The translations under genes were made by a program, and so were the position numbers. The notes under the pieces are model-generated. The model did not search any database, had not been told where the DNA came from, and saw nothing but the letters and a program-made list of their open reading frames with translations. 64,000 nt of DNA from assembly GCA_016713365.1 (NCBI GenBank), contig JADJPG010000004.1, positions 168,565 to 232,564 of the forward strand, given 5' to 3'. Below are positions 18,201-27,014 of the stretch, one piece after another; the first letter of the stretch is position 1, and each line of letters starts with the position of its first letter. Source of the stretch: Verrucomicrobiota bacterium. GTDB taxonomy: Bacteria > Verrucomicrobiota > Verrucomicrobiia > Limisphaerales > JADJPG01.

Positions 18201-18834
18201 GGTATTCCTGAATCGTGGCAATCGATTCGAGCTGTTCGCGCTGCCGGAAGAAGCGCAGGAAGCGCCGGTGTTTGGCGTGAACGTGGCGGATTTTGACGGC
18301 GACGGACGGGAGGATTTGTTCCTGAGTCAGAACTTCTTTGCGACAACGCCGGAGATGCCACGGCTGGATGCCGGGCGAGGATTGATCCTGCGAGGGCAAG
18401 GAAATGGACAGTTCGAGCCGATGCCGACAGTGCGTTCCGGGCTGGCGATCTATGGCGAGCAACGTGGTTCGGCGGTGGGGGATTTCGATGGAGACGGCCG
18501 GGCGGATCTTGTGGTCGCCCAAAACGGAGCCGCTACGAAGCTGTTCCGAAATGCTTCGGGTGTGTCGGGAATCGCGGTGCGCATCGCGGGGCCGGTGGGA
18601 AATCCGACCGGGATTGGCGCGCAATTGAGAATAAATAGCGGAGGAAAGCTCGGGCCGGTTCGCGAGGTCCACGGAGGATCGGGTTATTTATCGCAGGATG
18701 ATCCTATGCAGATCCTGTCGGCGAGCGGTGCGCCGTCCGAACTCTGGGTGAGGTGGCCAGGTGGCGCGACGAATACCATCGCGATTCCGCCGGGCGCCAA
18801 GGCGGTTACTGTGCGTCCCAACGCTGCTCGATGA
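15235..18834 (+). CDS. Exported FG-GAP/UnbV (CRTAC1-like) propeller protein
   Basis: 1199 residues from a GTG start, with a signal peptide over about the first 30 residues. It contains many FG-GAP/VCBS repeats carrying Asp-rich Ca-binding-like loops (DFDRDGWPDLFFTG, DINDDGFPDIYVCN, DFDGDGREDLFLSQN). Two ASPIC/UnbV domains, at about 520-607 and at the C-terminus (about 1110-1199), divide it into two similar propeller-UnbV halves. This suggests internal duplication. Ligand and partners are unknown; such proteins are secreted or surface-exposed. A paralogue with the same architecture lies at 22785-26522. Confidence 0.87.
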   Translation: MSTTGSVVRKVAASLGIALATLDVSLRAAAPEWTNIPGGRWSALPAPSAPAKVGFTLQSPDQTSVRFTNTIAEWSAAENRVLLNGSGVAAGDFDRDGWPDLFFTGLDAPCRLYRNLGNWKFQDVTAESGVALPGKNYRGAVFADLNGDNALDLLVATTGQGVLCFQNNGRGQFTNVTRQARLESSAGSVTLALADVELAERLTVVDGQVLEFGEPDQLYLNDGRGRFTPVSWTGGRFRNEDGAPLVEPPRDWGLTATFRDINDDGFPDIYVCNDFWTPDRVWVNDGKGRFRLAPRLALRNMPASSMGVDFADYDRDGDMDFFVVDMLSRDLRLRKRQKPAQNPMSTMPGLFEDRPQFMRNTLYRNRGDGTYAEVANMVGLPASDWSWSPVFLDVDLDGYEDLLITTGHARDVQDLDVQARIRALQHPWTGFKSEAERQKAYTRELMEHMRLYPLLHSPIVAFRNLAGRGFAEVTTDWGTERQGVHHAIALADFDRDGDLDFVVNSLGSAAGVYRNNATQARVAVRLRGRAPNTQGVGAKVVLRGGAVPAQGQEMISGGRYMSGDEAMRVFAAGTVGKPMTLEVTWRNGLRTVVTNVLANRLYEIEEATATAVPSNPPAPVAPLFVDLSSLIEHRHHEEAFDDFVRQPLLPFKRSQSGLGVACFDADGDGVSELFIGSGRGGTVGGYRVKSGGAWERAESLSRSMLTDDATGLAGWTSPSGKRELLVGLSGYESDGGHSVLSLTFAADGPRVTNRAELQAAGQGTGPLAVADIDGNGSLDLFAGGFVIGGRYPEASASRVYRASSERLVLDEANTRALAGVGLVNGAVWSDLDDDGFPELVLACEWGPVRVFKNTAGNLREVTSALGLDRFTGWWTGVTAGDFDGDGRMDLVAGNWGLNSEYRASASVPLVAYHGDLLERGVMDWIETEWDERRREVVPRRRLDALNQVLPVLSERFPTHERFSEATIEVVLGPLRSRAKKVEATTLASTVFLNRGNRFELFALPEEAQEAPVFGVNVADFDGDGREDLFLSQNFFATTPEMPRLDAGRGLILRGQGNGQFEPMPTVRSGLAIYGEQRGSAVGDFDGDGRADLVVAQNGAATKLFRNASGVSGIAVRIAGPVGNPTGIGAQLRINSGGKLGPVREVHGGSGYLSQDDPMQILSASGAPSELWVRWPGGATNTIAIPPGAKAVTVRPNAAR

Positions 18835-18918
18835 CGGCGTTTTCGCGGAGTGGTCAGCCTTTGGCCTTCGAGCCATCTTCCGCTTGCCCCGCTGCGGTGC
18901 TTCTCCTACAACCTCCGC

Positions 18919-19845
18919 ATGTCTGTCACCGCCACTCGCGCGGGCGCGCGTCGTCCGCTTCCTTTTGACCTCCAATCGTACCTCGAAAGCCGTACTCTGT
19001 TCATCAACAAGGGTCTGGATCGTTTCCTGCCAAAGGAAACCGTGAAGCCTGCCACCATTCACAAGGCGATGCGTTACTCGCTCTTCGCCGGTGGCAAGCG
19101 CATGCGTCCGGCTCTCACGCTGGCGGCGGCGACGGCGTGTGGAGGAACTGAGGAAGCTGCGATGCCGCTGGCCTGTGCGGTGGAGTGCATTCACACATAC
19201 TCGCTCATCCACGATGATCTCCCGGCGATGGACAATGATGATTTCCGCCGCGGCAAGCCGACGAATCACAAGGTCTTCGGCGAAGGAATCGCGGTGCTGG
19301 CGGGCGACGCGTTGCTCACGCAGTCGTTCGAGATCGCCGCGCAGGCGAAGGGCTGGCCGCGTTACTCGCACCAGGACTTGATCCTGGAACTGACGAAGGC
19401 GTCGGGTTCACTGCAACTGATCGCGGGGCAGGTTGCCGATCTCGAGGCGGAGGGCAGGAAAGTTTCCGCAGCCGACTTGAAATACATCCACGAGCGCAAG
19501 ACGTCGGCATTGCTGTGCTGCTCGGTGCGGCTCGGCGGCATGAGCGCGAATTGCACCGCGGCGCAGCTGAAGGCGTTGACGGATTTCGGCTACAACGTCG
19601 GCCTCGCGTTCCAGATCATCGACGACATTCTGGACATCACGCAGACGAGCGAGCAGCTTGGCAAGACGGCGGGCAAGGATACGAAGGCGCAGAAGGCGAC
19701 GTATCCGTCCATCGTGGGCATGGAGAAGTCGCGCAAGCTCGCGAAGGAGCTGACGGAGCGCGCCTTCGCGTCGTTGAAAATCTTCAAAGGTCGCGCGCAG
19801 GCGCTGGAGGCGCTCGCGCATTTCCTGCTGGTGCGGGACAAGTGA
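18919..19845 (+). CDS. ispA: Polyprenyl (farnesyl/geranylgeranyl-type) diphosphate synthase
   Basis: 308 residues from the ATG at 18919; the open frame extends 69 bases upstream without homology. It makes C15-C20 prenyl diphosphates from IPP and an allylic primer. The first Asp-rich motif is HDDLPAMDNDD with the following RRGKPTNHKVFGE; the second is IIDDILDIT. GGKRMRPALTLAAA is the IPP-binding segment. The two Asp inserted in the first motif (DDxxxxD) are typical of bacterial short-chain synthases, but chain length cannot be fixed from sequence. The ispA symbol is therefore approximate. Confidence 0.88.
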   Translation: MSVTATRAGARRPLPFDLQSYLESRTLFINKGLDRFLPKETVKPATIHKAMRYSLFAGGKRMRPALTLAAATACGGTEEAAMPLACAVECIHTYSLIHDDLPAMDNDDFRRGKPTNHKVFGEGIAVLAGDALLTQSFEIAAQAKGWPRYSHQDLILELTKASGSLQLIAGQVADLEAEGRKVSAADLKYIHERKTSALLCCSVRLGGMSANCTAAQLKALTDFGYNVGLAFQIIDDILDITQTSEQLGKTAGKDTKAQKATYPSIVGMEKSRKLAKELTERAFASLKIFKGRAQALEALAHFLLVRDK

Positions 19846-20022
19846 TGAACCGGCGCCCGCGAATCGCGGAACGTGGGCACAACCAGTCGCGCCTCTCGCC
19901 TTGAATGAACGCGACCGTTGCCGAAGGATCAATGGCGCGTCCACTCGATCGAGCTGATTCCTGTTGGCGGGGGGCAGTTTAACGCCGGGTCGTTGCGCGT
20001 ATGGTTCCGACGACAGTCTGAC

Positions 20023-21831
20023 ATGAAAAGAAACACTCAGCGCGGTCAGCGCCCCGCCGGTTCGACGAGCCCGGCCTCGTCTCGCCGTTGGGGCATGGTG
20101 GCGCTGTGGCTGGTGGCCGGGGTGATTCTTGTCGCCGGGATACAGTCGGCGTTTCGCTCCAGGAGTCGTTCGATCGCTCCGGTTGATTCTTCACGGCCGC
20201 TCACCTTCAGCCGGGACATCGCGCCGATCATTTTTGAGAACTGCTCGACGTGTCATCACCCCGGCGACGCCGCGCCGTTCTCGCTCTTGAACTATGCCGA
20301 CGTGAAGAAGCGCGCCCGGCAGATCGCGGAAGTGACTGCGCGACGCCTGATGCCGCCCTGGCTTCCGGAGAAGGGCTACAACGAATTCGTCGGCCAGCGT
20401 TACCTGACGGAGCTGCAGGTGGCGATGATTCAGAAGTGGTTCGAGCAGGGGGCGCCGGAGGGTGATCCTTCTGAGATGCCTGCACTTCCGCCGCTGCGTG
20501 ATGGCTGGCAGATCGGGAAGCCGGATCTGGTCATCAAGCTCCCGCAGCCTTTCTCGCTCGCGGCGGATGGAAAGGATGTCTATCGCAACTTTGTGATTCC
20601 AGTGCCGGGCGATGTTCGGCGTTACGTGCGTGCCGTCGAGCTGAATCCCGGCAATGCCAAGGCGGTGCATCACGCGTTCATGCTGGTGGACACGTCGGGT
20701 GATTCGCGTCGACGCGACGAACTCGATCCTGAAATCGGCTTTCCCGGATTGCACACTCCGCCCTCGGCACAAACGCCAGCAGGGCATTTCATGAGCTGGC
20801 AGCCGGGGAAGCTGGCGACGGCGGATTCTGACGATGTCTCGTGGGCGCTGGAGCCGGGAACGGACTTCATCCTCCAAATGCACCTGCGGCCCACGGGCAA
20901 GCCGGAGCTGGTGCAGCCGTCCGTGGCGTTTTATTTCACCAGCCAGCCTCCGAAGAAGACGCCGTTCAAGTTCGGGTTGTGGACGCACGACATCGACATT
21001 CCGGCGGGCGCGTCCAGCAACGTGGTGACCGAGAGCTACACCTTGCCGGTGGAGATCGATGTGATGCGCGTGCTGCCGCATACGCACTACGTGGGACGTC
21101 AGGTCCGCGCCTGGGCGGCCCTGCCGGACGGACGCCACCAGTGGTTGATCAACATTCCGAACTGGGACTTCAACTGGCAGGGCGACTACGCCTACGTGAA
21201 GCCGGTGACGTTGCCGAAGGGCGCGACCATCTTCATGTCCTACGTGTTCGACAACAGCACGAACAATCCGGTGAACCCAAACTTCCCGCCGCAGCGGGTG
21301 AAGTATGGCGTGAACTCCTCGGATGAAATGGCGGAGCTCTGGCTTCAGGTGCTGCCGCGGAATCCCGAGGACGCCGCGCTGCTCGAAAAGGATTATCAGC
21401 CGCGGGTGTTCCGCAGCACGATCTCGTACAATACCTATCTTCTGGGAACCGATCCCAACAACGCCAAGGCGCATTCGGAGATCGGCAAGGCGTATCTGTT
21501 CCTGATGAAGGCCCCCGAAGCCGAGCGTTATCTGCGGCGTTCCATCGAGCTGAAGCCAGGCGAGGACGAGCCGCATTATTACCTCGGTCTGTTGTGGCGG
21601 ATGACGGGTCGGTTTGCCGACGCGAAGAAGGAATTTCAGGCGGCCATCCTGGCGAACCCGAATCATCACAAGGCGCACGGCAATCTTGGACTCATCCTGA
21701 GTGACGAAGGCAATCTATCCGAGGCCGAGCTGCATCTGCAGAGCGCGCTGCGGATTAATCCGGATGACAACATCGCGCGCGACGGCTTGCAGGACATCGC
21801 CAGGAAACGGGCCGGCACGGGGACTCCGTGA
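20023..21831 (+). CDS. Cytochrome c / copper monooxygenase-like / TPR fusion
   Basis: 602 residues from the ATG at 20023 (MKRNTQRG). An N-terminal membrane anchor (WGMVALWLVAGVILVAGIQ) is followed by a c-type haem site C74-S-T-C77-H78 and a possible axial Met in LMPPWLPEKG. The central part carries all the copper ligands expected of a PHM/DBM-type type II copper monooxygenase, at comparable spacing: H216-H217 (VHHAF), H287 (MHLRPTG), H353-T-H355 (PHTHYVG), M436 (SDEMAEL). The C-terminus has TPR repeats (about 485-600). The substrate is unknown. It sits between the prenyl synthase and a TPR protein. Confidence 0.8.
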   Translation: MKRNTQRGQRPAGSTSPASSRRWGMVALWLVAGVILVAGIQSAFRSRSRSIAPVDSSRPLTFSRDIAPIIFENCSTCHHPGDAAPFSLLNYADVKKRARQIAEVTARRLMPPWLPEKGYNEFVGQRYLTELQVAMIQKWFEQGAPEGDPSEMPALPPLRDGWQIGKPDLVIKLPQPFSLAADGKDVYRNFVIPVPGDVRRYVRAVELNPGNAKAVHHAFMLVDTSGDSRRRDELDPEIGFPGLHTPPSAQTPAGHFMSWQPGKLATADSDDVSWALEPGTDFILQMHLRPTGKPELVQPSVAFYFTSQPPKKTPFKFGLWTHDIDIPAGASSNVVTESYTLPVEIDVMRVLPHTHYVGRQVRAWAALPDGRHQWLINIPNWDFNWQGDYAYVKPVTLPKGATIFMSYVFDNSTNNPVNPNFPPQRVKYGVNSSDEMAELWLQVLPRNPEDAALLEKDYQPRVFRSTISYNTYLLGTDPNNAKAHSEIGKAYLFLMKAPEAERYLRRSIELKPGEDEPHYYLGLLWRMTGRFADAKKEFQAAILANPNHHKAHGNLGLILSDEGNLSEAELHLQSALRINPDDNIARDGLQDIARKRAGTGTP

Positions 21832-21897
21832 CGCGAAGCGAGCCTTCTCGCCAAAACGATTGAAACGCCCGATTCATCCGATAACTTCAGCAGCAAC

Positions 21898-22782
21898 GTG
21901 AGCAAGCATCGTAAAGCGCAGCGTCCTTCCGGCGGCGGCAAGCCCGACATCAAGGCGAAGTTTCCCGTGGCGCCGGTGATTGCTCTGGCGATTGGCGTGG
22001 GGCTGTATTTCTCATTTTTCAGCGGCTCAGGCCGGACGCCGAAACCCTCGGGCACGACCAGTGTTTCCCCGGTGATCACTCCGCCTCCTGCGGTCGCCGT
22101 GACGCCTCCGCCCACGAACTCGTCGGCGGGTGGGACGACGCTGGCGGATTTGATTCCGACCGAGCTGGAGATGACTGACGACGAACGGGCGGACGAGTTT
22201 CTGAATCGCGGCACGGAGCTGTACCAGGAGGGGAACTTCGCGGAGGCGGTCACTAATTATGCGACGGCGGTGAAGCTGAATCCGGCGGATGAAGCGGCGC
22301 ATTTTAATCTCGGCTCGGCGTTGGTGAAGCTCGGCAAGATTCCAGACGCGAAGACTGCTTATCTGGAGGCGCTGAAGCTGTTTCCGGATTACTCCGAGGC
22401 GCACAACAATCTCGGCAATCTGTTCGCCATGGAGGGCAATTTGACGGAAGCCGCCCGGCACATTGCCGCCGCGGTGAAGCTGGCTCCCGAAAGTGCGTCG
22501 GCGCAGAACAATCTCGGTACGGTGCTGATTCGCCAGGGCAAGGTCACCGAAGCGATGGGACATTTCGCCGAAGCCGTGCGGTTGTTGCCGGACTACGTCG
22601 AGGCGCACTGCAATCTCGGGAACGCGCTTTTCTCCCAGGGCAAGCTGACCGAGGCGGCGGCGAAGTTCGAAGACGCCCTGAAGATTAAGGCGGATTTCGA
22701 GCCGGCGAAGAGTGGTCTCGCCCGCATCGCAAAGGTGAAGCAGGCGCCGCTGGTGCCGAACTCGCCCGTCCCGCTTCCCTGA
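21898..22782 (+). CDS. Membrane-anchored TPR protein
   Basis: 294 residues from a GTG start. A basic N-terminus is followed by one helix (about 22-40, VAPVIALAIGVGLYFSFF), a Pro/Thr-rich linker, and about five tandem TPRs from about residue 97 (EAVTNYATAVKLNPADEAAHFNLG, EAHNNLGNLFAMEGNLTEAA and so on). It probably acts as a periplasmic scaffold. It begins 66 bp after the cytochrome/monooxygenase fusion, whose own C-terminus is also TPR. It ends 2 bp before the convergent FG-GAP gene stop. Confidence 0.85.
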   Translation: MSKHRKAQRPSGGGKPDIKAKFPVAPVIALAIGVGLYFSFFSGSGRTPKPSGTTSVSPVITPPPAVAVTPPPTNSSAGGTTLADLIPTELEMTDDERADEFLNRGTELYQEGNFAEAVTNYATAVKLNPADEAAHFNLGSALVKLGKIPDAKTAYLEALKLFPDYSEAHNNLGNLFAMEGNLTEAARHIAAAVKLAPESASAQNNLGTVLIRQGKVTEAMGHFAEAVRLLPDYVEAHCNLGNALFSQGKLTEAAAKFEDALKIKADFEPAKSGLARIAKVKQAPLVPNSPVPLP

Positions 22783-22784
22783 GG

Positions 22785-25700
22785 TTACTTCACTTGCTTC
22801 AAGGAGCCATCGGGTGAAACGACGATCTCCTTCGCTCCCGCCGGCACCGCGCTCGTGGTTTGCTTTCCGCCCGGCCACCGCACAATCACTTCGGCAGGCG
22901 TCTGCGGCGTGCTGAGAACGGGGACGACGCTGTCTTGCGACCAGTATCCCGAACCACCGTGAATTTCGCGAGCCGGCCCGGACTTCGCGCCGAAACGCAA
23001 GGCCACTACAGCGCCGATGCCGTCCGGATTTCCCGGCGTTCCCGCGAGCCGGACACGCAGACCCGTCTTACCCGAGTTGTTTTTCAGGAGACGTGTGGCG
23101 CCGGCGTTTTGCGCGACGACGAGGTCCGTCCGGCCATCTTCATCGAAGTCGTTCACGGCCGAACCGCGTTGTTCGCCGTAGAGTTGAATGCCGGATTGCG
23201 GAGCGTCCACCGGCTTGAATTGTCCCCGCCCATTCCCGAGCAGAACTAGTCCGCGTCCGGCGTCGAGGCGAGGATCTTCCGGGCGAACGGAGAAGAAGTT
23301 CTGGCCCGCGAACAAATCTTCCGCGCCATCGCCATCGAAGTCCGCCACGCTCAATCCAAAGACGGGCGCGTATTGAGCGGCGTCGGGAAGAGGGATGACT
23401 TCAAATTGCTCGCCGCGATTCATCAACACGACGGAGGTCAGCATGGCGGCGTGAACCTGCTGGGCGCGGGACTTGTTCGGCCCGAGCACTTCGCTGGCAT
23501 CGGCGAGCGCGAACAGTTTGTGCGTCGCGAATCGGGTGCGAACTTCGGGCCAGCCGGCGCTGAGCTTTTTCATGTCGCGCCGCGGAGCGATGCGGCCGCG
23601 GTCGTCGAACTCGGTTTCGAGGAGATCCACCGAGCCGTTGTGATCGAAGTCGCCGTAGAACATCGTCAGCGGACGGTTCACGGAAGGGGATTCGTAAATG
23701 GAGTTCAGTCCCCAATTGCCGGCCACGATGTCGAGTCTTCCATCCCCATCGAAATCGCCAGTCGTCACGCTCATCCACCAGCCGGTCAGCTGGCGCAGTG
23801 TCACCGGCGAGGCTTGGCCGGGAAGCGTAACTGACGGGTCCCACTCGTTCAGGCGACCAGCGGTGTTACGGAAGATCCGCAGTGGTCCCCATTCGCAGGC
23901 GAGAAGAAGTTCGGGCGCGCCATCGCCGTTCAAATCCGAGAACGTTGCTCCGCTGACGAGGCCGGCTTGTTTGAGGACGGAAGCAGAATGGGAATCGAGA
24001 GCGAGGGTTCCGCGATCGTTGAGGAAAAGCTGGGACGCGGCGGCTTCTGGGTAGCGCGCGGGGACGGCGCGCCCGCCAATGAACACGTCTAGATCTCCAT
24101 CGCCATCGACATCGGCCACGGCCACGGGGCCGGTCGCGGAACGCGACGGTGAAATTCCCGCGATGACTTCCATCGTCGCCGTGGGCAGGCCGGAGCCGTT
24201 TTTCAATTGAATCCTGCCCAGCGGTGCCGTGTCGCTGTCTGGCGTGCGAAGTCCGGATTGGCCCGCTAGCAACGTGCGTTGGCCTGGAGCCGCAACCCAG
24301 CTGGCTAGGCCCGAAGTATCGGCGCCTGCGAAGGTGCTCGGCGGTGTATCCCAGCGTCGGAAGTTGCCTTGGGTGTCACGGCTGAAGACCGCGTGAGAAC
24401 TGCCTTCGGTATCTCCGATGACGAGTTCGTCGCGGGCATCACCGTCGAGATCGATCCACGCCACGCCGGGGCCGAGCCGGGAAAGGCTGCGCGGCAGGAG
24501 CGGTTGGCGCTCGAAGTCGTTGAATGGCGTTCCAACGTTCGTGTGGTTCAGCAGGCTGCTAATGTCTTGAAAGAGCGGGGCGGCGGACGGAGTGGCGGGG
24601 GAGGAGGGAGTGTTGGCCACGGCGGGGGTGTGCGGCTCTTCGATCTCGTAGATTCGATTGGCCTTCACGTCGTGAATCACGCTGCGGCGTCCGCTGCGCC
24701 AGGCGACTTCGATGCTCATGTCGTTCGTGGCCGATCCGGCGGCGAAGACGCGCATCGTATCATCCGAGGAGAGGTAACGTCCGCCGCAGTGGATCTCCTG
24801 GGACTGAACGGGAACCGAGCCGCGGAGGAATTTGATCTTCGCGCCGATGCCGCGAGTGTTTTGGCCGGCGCCCCGCAGGCGGACGGCGACGCGCGGCGCG
24901 GAGGATTCATTGCGGTAGATGAGCGGGGGTTGCCAAAGGCAGCTGACGGCGATGTCGAGGTCTCCGTCCTGATCGAAATCAGCGAGTGCAATGCCGTGGG
25001 AGACGTTGGTGGAGTTGAAGCCCCATTGCGCGCCGTGCTCGTCGAATCGCCGATCGCCGCGATTGCGGAAGAGATAGTTCGGTGTGATGAGCGGTGGAAA
25101 ATCTTTCAGCTTTTTGACGACGCGCTGGGCGCCGCCATCTTGCGGCATCAGTTCGTGCATTTCGAGGTCCTGCGTGTCGTAGCCGTGTGCGTTGACGACG
25201 AGCAGATCCTCAAAGCCATCGAGGTCGACATCGAGAAATGCCACGGACCACGTCCAGTCCGAAGCGGCGACTCCGGCGAAGTTCGCCAGGTTGGCGTAAG
25301 TATTGTCGCCGCGATTGATGTTCAAAACGTTCGCGCGGATTTGGTTCCGGTCCCACACTTCGCCGATCTCGCTGATCGGCGGATTGGTGCCGCCGTTTTG
25401 CCGCATGCGCAGCTCGTGCAGCCGGCTCCACATGTCGCCTACGAAGAAGTCATCGTGCCCGTCGCGGTCGACATCCGCGAAGTCTACGCCCATCGAGAAA
25501 TGACTGGTCGATCGGACGGCCAGATCGGGCAGCGCCCGGAAGCGACCGTTGCCGTCATTGATCCAAATGCGGTCGGGCATTTGGAAATCGTTGCAGACAT
25601 ATATGTCCGGCGCGCTGTCGCCGTTGATGTCGCGGAACATCACGGAGAGGCCCATGTCGTAGAACTCGCTCTTGAGCGGTTGACCATCGGCGTGGAGGAA

Positions 25701-26522
25701 TCTGCCATCGGTCCACGAGACCGGGGAAAATGTCCCGTTGCCATTGTTCAGAAAGAGTGAGTCAGGCTCGCCGAGCTCAACCATGCGGCCGTTGATGATC
25801 TTCAGCCGCTTCGACCAGCGTCCGGTGACGACCGGCTTGCCGTTGACCAGTCGGGTCGAGATGGCGCCGCCGTTGCGCAGGATCGAAACTTCACCGTAGT
25901 TCGCGAGGTACAGATCTAGATCGCCATCGCCATCAATATCCGACAAGGCGATCGAGTGTGTTCCCAGTCGCGTGCTCAGTCCTACCGCTGCCGTCGCGTT
26001 GGTGAACCGACCTCCGCCTTGGTTGATGAAACACGCGTTGGGTCCGCCCAGCATGCCGACGATCAGGTCGAGCAGTCCGTCGCCGTTGGCGTCGGCGAAC
26101 GTCACTCCCTTTGAGGCCGAATTGGTGCCGCATCCGACTCCGGCTTTCTCGGTCACATTCTGGAAGCGCCAGCCGCCTTGATTCCGGAAGAGGCCGTTCG
26201 GTCCATCGGTGTTGGCGAAATAGAGATCGCACCAGCCGTCGCCATCGAAATCGCCCGCAGCGAGGCCGCATCCGTTGATGAGATTCTGGTTAGATTCTGC
26301 GCGCCCATACGACATCGAGTTGGTGAAGAAGATTCCCGTTTGTTCCGGCTTGAGCAGAGTGAATCCGGATTTGCCGTTGGCGGGAACGGAGACTTCGGCG
26401 ACGCGATAACCTTCGAGGGTCGTCCACCGTAAACTTTGGGGAGAAGCGGTGAAAGCGCTGAAGCCGATCGCAAGCGCGCAGATCACGTCCATGCCGCGCC
26501 ATTGGCACGAGGAAAAGTTCAT
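22785..26522 (-). CDS. Exported FG-GAP/UnbV (CRTAC1-like) propeller protein, paralogue
   Basis: 1245 residues from the ATG at 26522 (MNFSSCQWRGMDVICALAIG), which gives a signal peptide; the open frame runs 67 codons further up. Architecture matches the gene at 15235-18834: FG-GAP repeats (DFDGDGWCDLYFANT, DINGDSAPDIYVCNDF), a central UnbV domain (AVRLRGAGQNTRGIGAK), a second set of repeats and a terminal UnbV (VRLAGTPGNPDGIGA... GGSGYWSQDSV). The two share many identical local phrases, so they are paralogues. It is divergent from the CoA-binding gene, with 123 bp between starts. Confidence 0.87.
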   Translation of the reverse strand: MNFSSCQWRGMDVICALAIGFSAFTASPQSLRWTTLEGYRVAEVSVPANGKSGFTLLKPEQTGIFFTNSMSYGRAESNQNLINGCGLAAGDFDGDGWCDLYFANTDGPNGLFRNQGGWRFQNVTEKAGVGCGTNSASKGVTFADANGDGLLDLIVGMLGGPNACFINQGGGRFTNATAAVGLSTRLGTHSIALSDIDGDGDLDLYLANYGEVSILRNGGAISTRLVNGKPVVTGRWSKRLKIINGRMVELGEPDSLFLNNGNGTFSPVSWTDGRFLHADGQPLKSEFYDMGLSVMFRDINGDSAPDIYVCNDFQMPDRIWINDGNGRFRALPDLAVRSTSHFSMGVDFADVDRDGHDDFFVGDMWSRLHELRMRQNGGTNPPISEIGEVWDRNQIRANVLNINRGDNTYANLANFAGVAASDWTWSVAFLDVDLDGFEDLLVVNAHGYDTQDLEMHELMPQDGGAQRVVKKLKDFPPLITPNYLFRNRGDRRFDEHGAQWGFNSTNVSHGIALADFDQDGDLDIAVSCLWQPPLIYRNESSAPRVAVRLRGAGQNTRGIGAKIKFLRGSVPVQSQEIHCGGRYLSSDDTMRVFAAGSATNDMSIEVAWRSGRRSVIHDVKANRIYEIEEPHTPAVANTPSSPATPSAAPLFQDISSLLNHTNVGTPFNDFERQPLLPRSLSRLGPGVAWIDLDGDARDELVIGDTEGSSHAVFSRDTQGNFRRWDTPPSTFAGADTSGLASWVAAPGQRTLLAGQSGLRTPDSDTAPLGRIQLKNGSGLPTATMEVIAGISPSRSATGPVAVADVDGDGDLDVFIGGRAVPARYPEAAASQLFLNDRGTLALDSHSASVLKQAGLVSGATFSDLNGDGAPELLLACEWGPLRIFRNTAGRLNEWDPSVTLPGQASPVTLRQLTGWWMSVTTGDFDGDGRLDIVAGNWGLNSIYESPSVNRPLTMFYGDFDHNGSVDLLETEFDDRGRIAPRRDMKKLSAGWPEVRTRFATHKLFALADASEVLGPNKSRAQQVHAAMLTSVVLMNRGEQFEVIPLPDAAQYAPVFGLSVADFDGDGAEDLFAGQNFFSVRPEDPRLDAGRGLVLLGNGRGQFKPVDAPQSGIQLYGEQRGSAVNDFDEDGRTDLVVAQNAGATRLLKNNSGKTGLRVRLAGTPGNPDGIGAVVALRFGAKSGPAREIHGGSGYWSQDSVVPVLSTPQTPAEVIVRWPGGKQTTSAVPAGAKEIVVSPDGSLKQVK

Positions 26523-26645
26523 TCGGGGTCGTTGGGACTGCGAAGTTGTTACCAGAACGACACACAAATGGCAAGAAAGTCCTTTATGGAATTGCGCGAA
26601 CATTGCGGAACTTGCGCCCGGCGGGCTTCTGTCGATACTGAGTCC

Positions 26646-27014
26646 ATGAAGACTGTGGCAATCATGGGCGCGTCGACGGATCGCTCGAAGTTCGGCAACA
26701 AGGCTGTCCGCGCCTTCCTGCAACAGGGCTACACCGTGTATCCGGTGAACCCCAAAGAGTCGAAGATCGAGGGGCTCACCTGCTACGCTTCCATCGCGGA
26801 TGTGCCCGTGCGGCCGTATAAAGTCAGCGTCTATCTCCCGCCACCGGTCGTCCTGAAAGTGCTCCCCGCGATTGCGGCGAAAGGTTGCGACGAACTCTGG
26901 CTGAATCCGGGAACGGAATCGAACGAAGTGATCGCCGCTGCCGAACAGTTGGGACTGAACGTCGTCCAGGCTTGCAGCATTGTGGCGGTCGGCATGTCAC
27001 CCGGAGTGCTTTGA
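26646..27014 (+). CDS. CoA-binding (YccU-like) protein
   Basis: 122 residues from the ATG at 26646. A single Rossmann-type CoA_binding domain reads VAIMGASTDRSKFGNKAVR (nucleotide loop), VYPVNPKESKIEGL, and a C-terminal WLNPGTESNEV. It lacks the additional domains of succinyl-CoA ligase. Proteins of this size are widespread and have no settled function; binding of CoA or an acyl-CoA is inferred from the fold. Confidence 0.85.
   Translation: MKTVAIMGASTDRSKFGNKAVRAFLQQGYTVYPVNPKESKIEGLTCYASIADVPVRPYKVSVYLPPPVVLKVLPAIAAKGCDELWLNPGTESNEVIAAAEQLGLNVVQACSIVAVGMSPGVL

Noticed and set aside
19918..20022. N-terminal extension of the cytochrome/monooxygenase fusion
   Set aside because: The ATG at 20023 is followed by a basic stretch and a membrane anchor as expected; the 35 upstream codons add no export signal.
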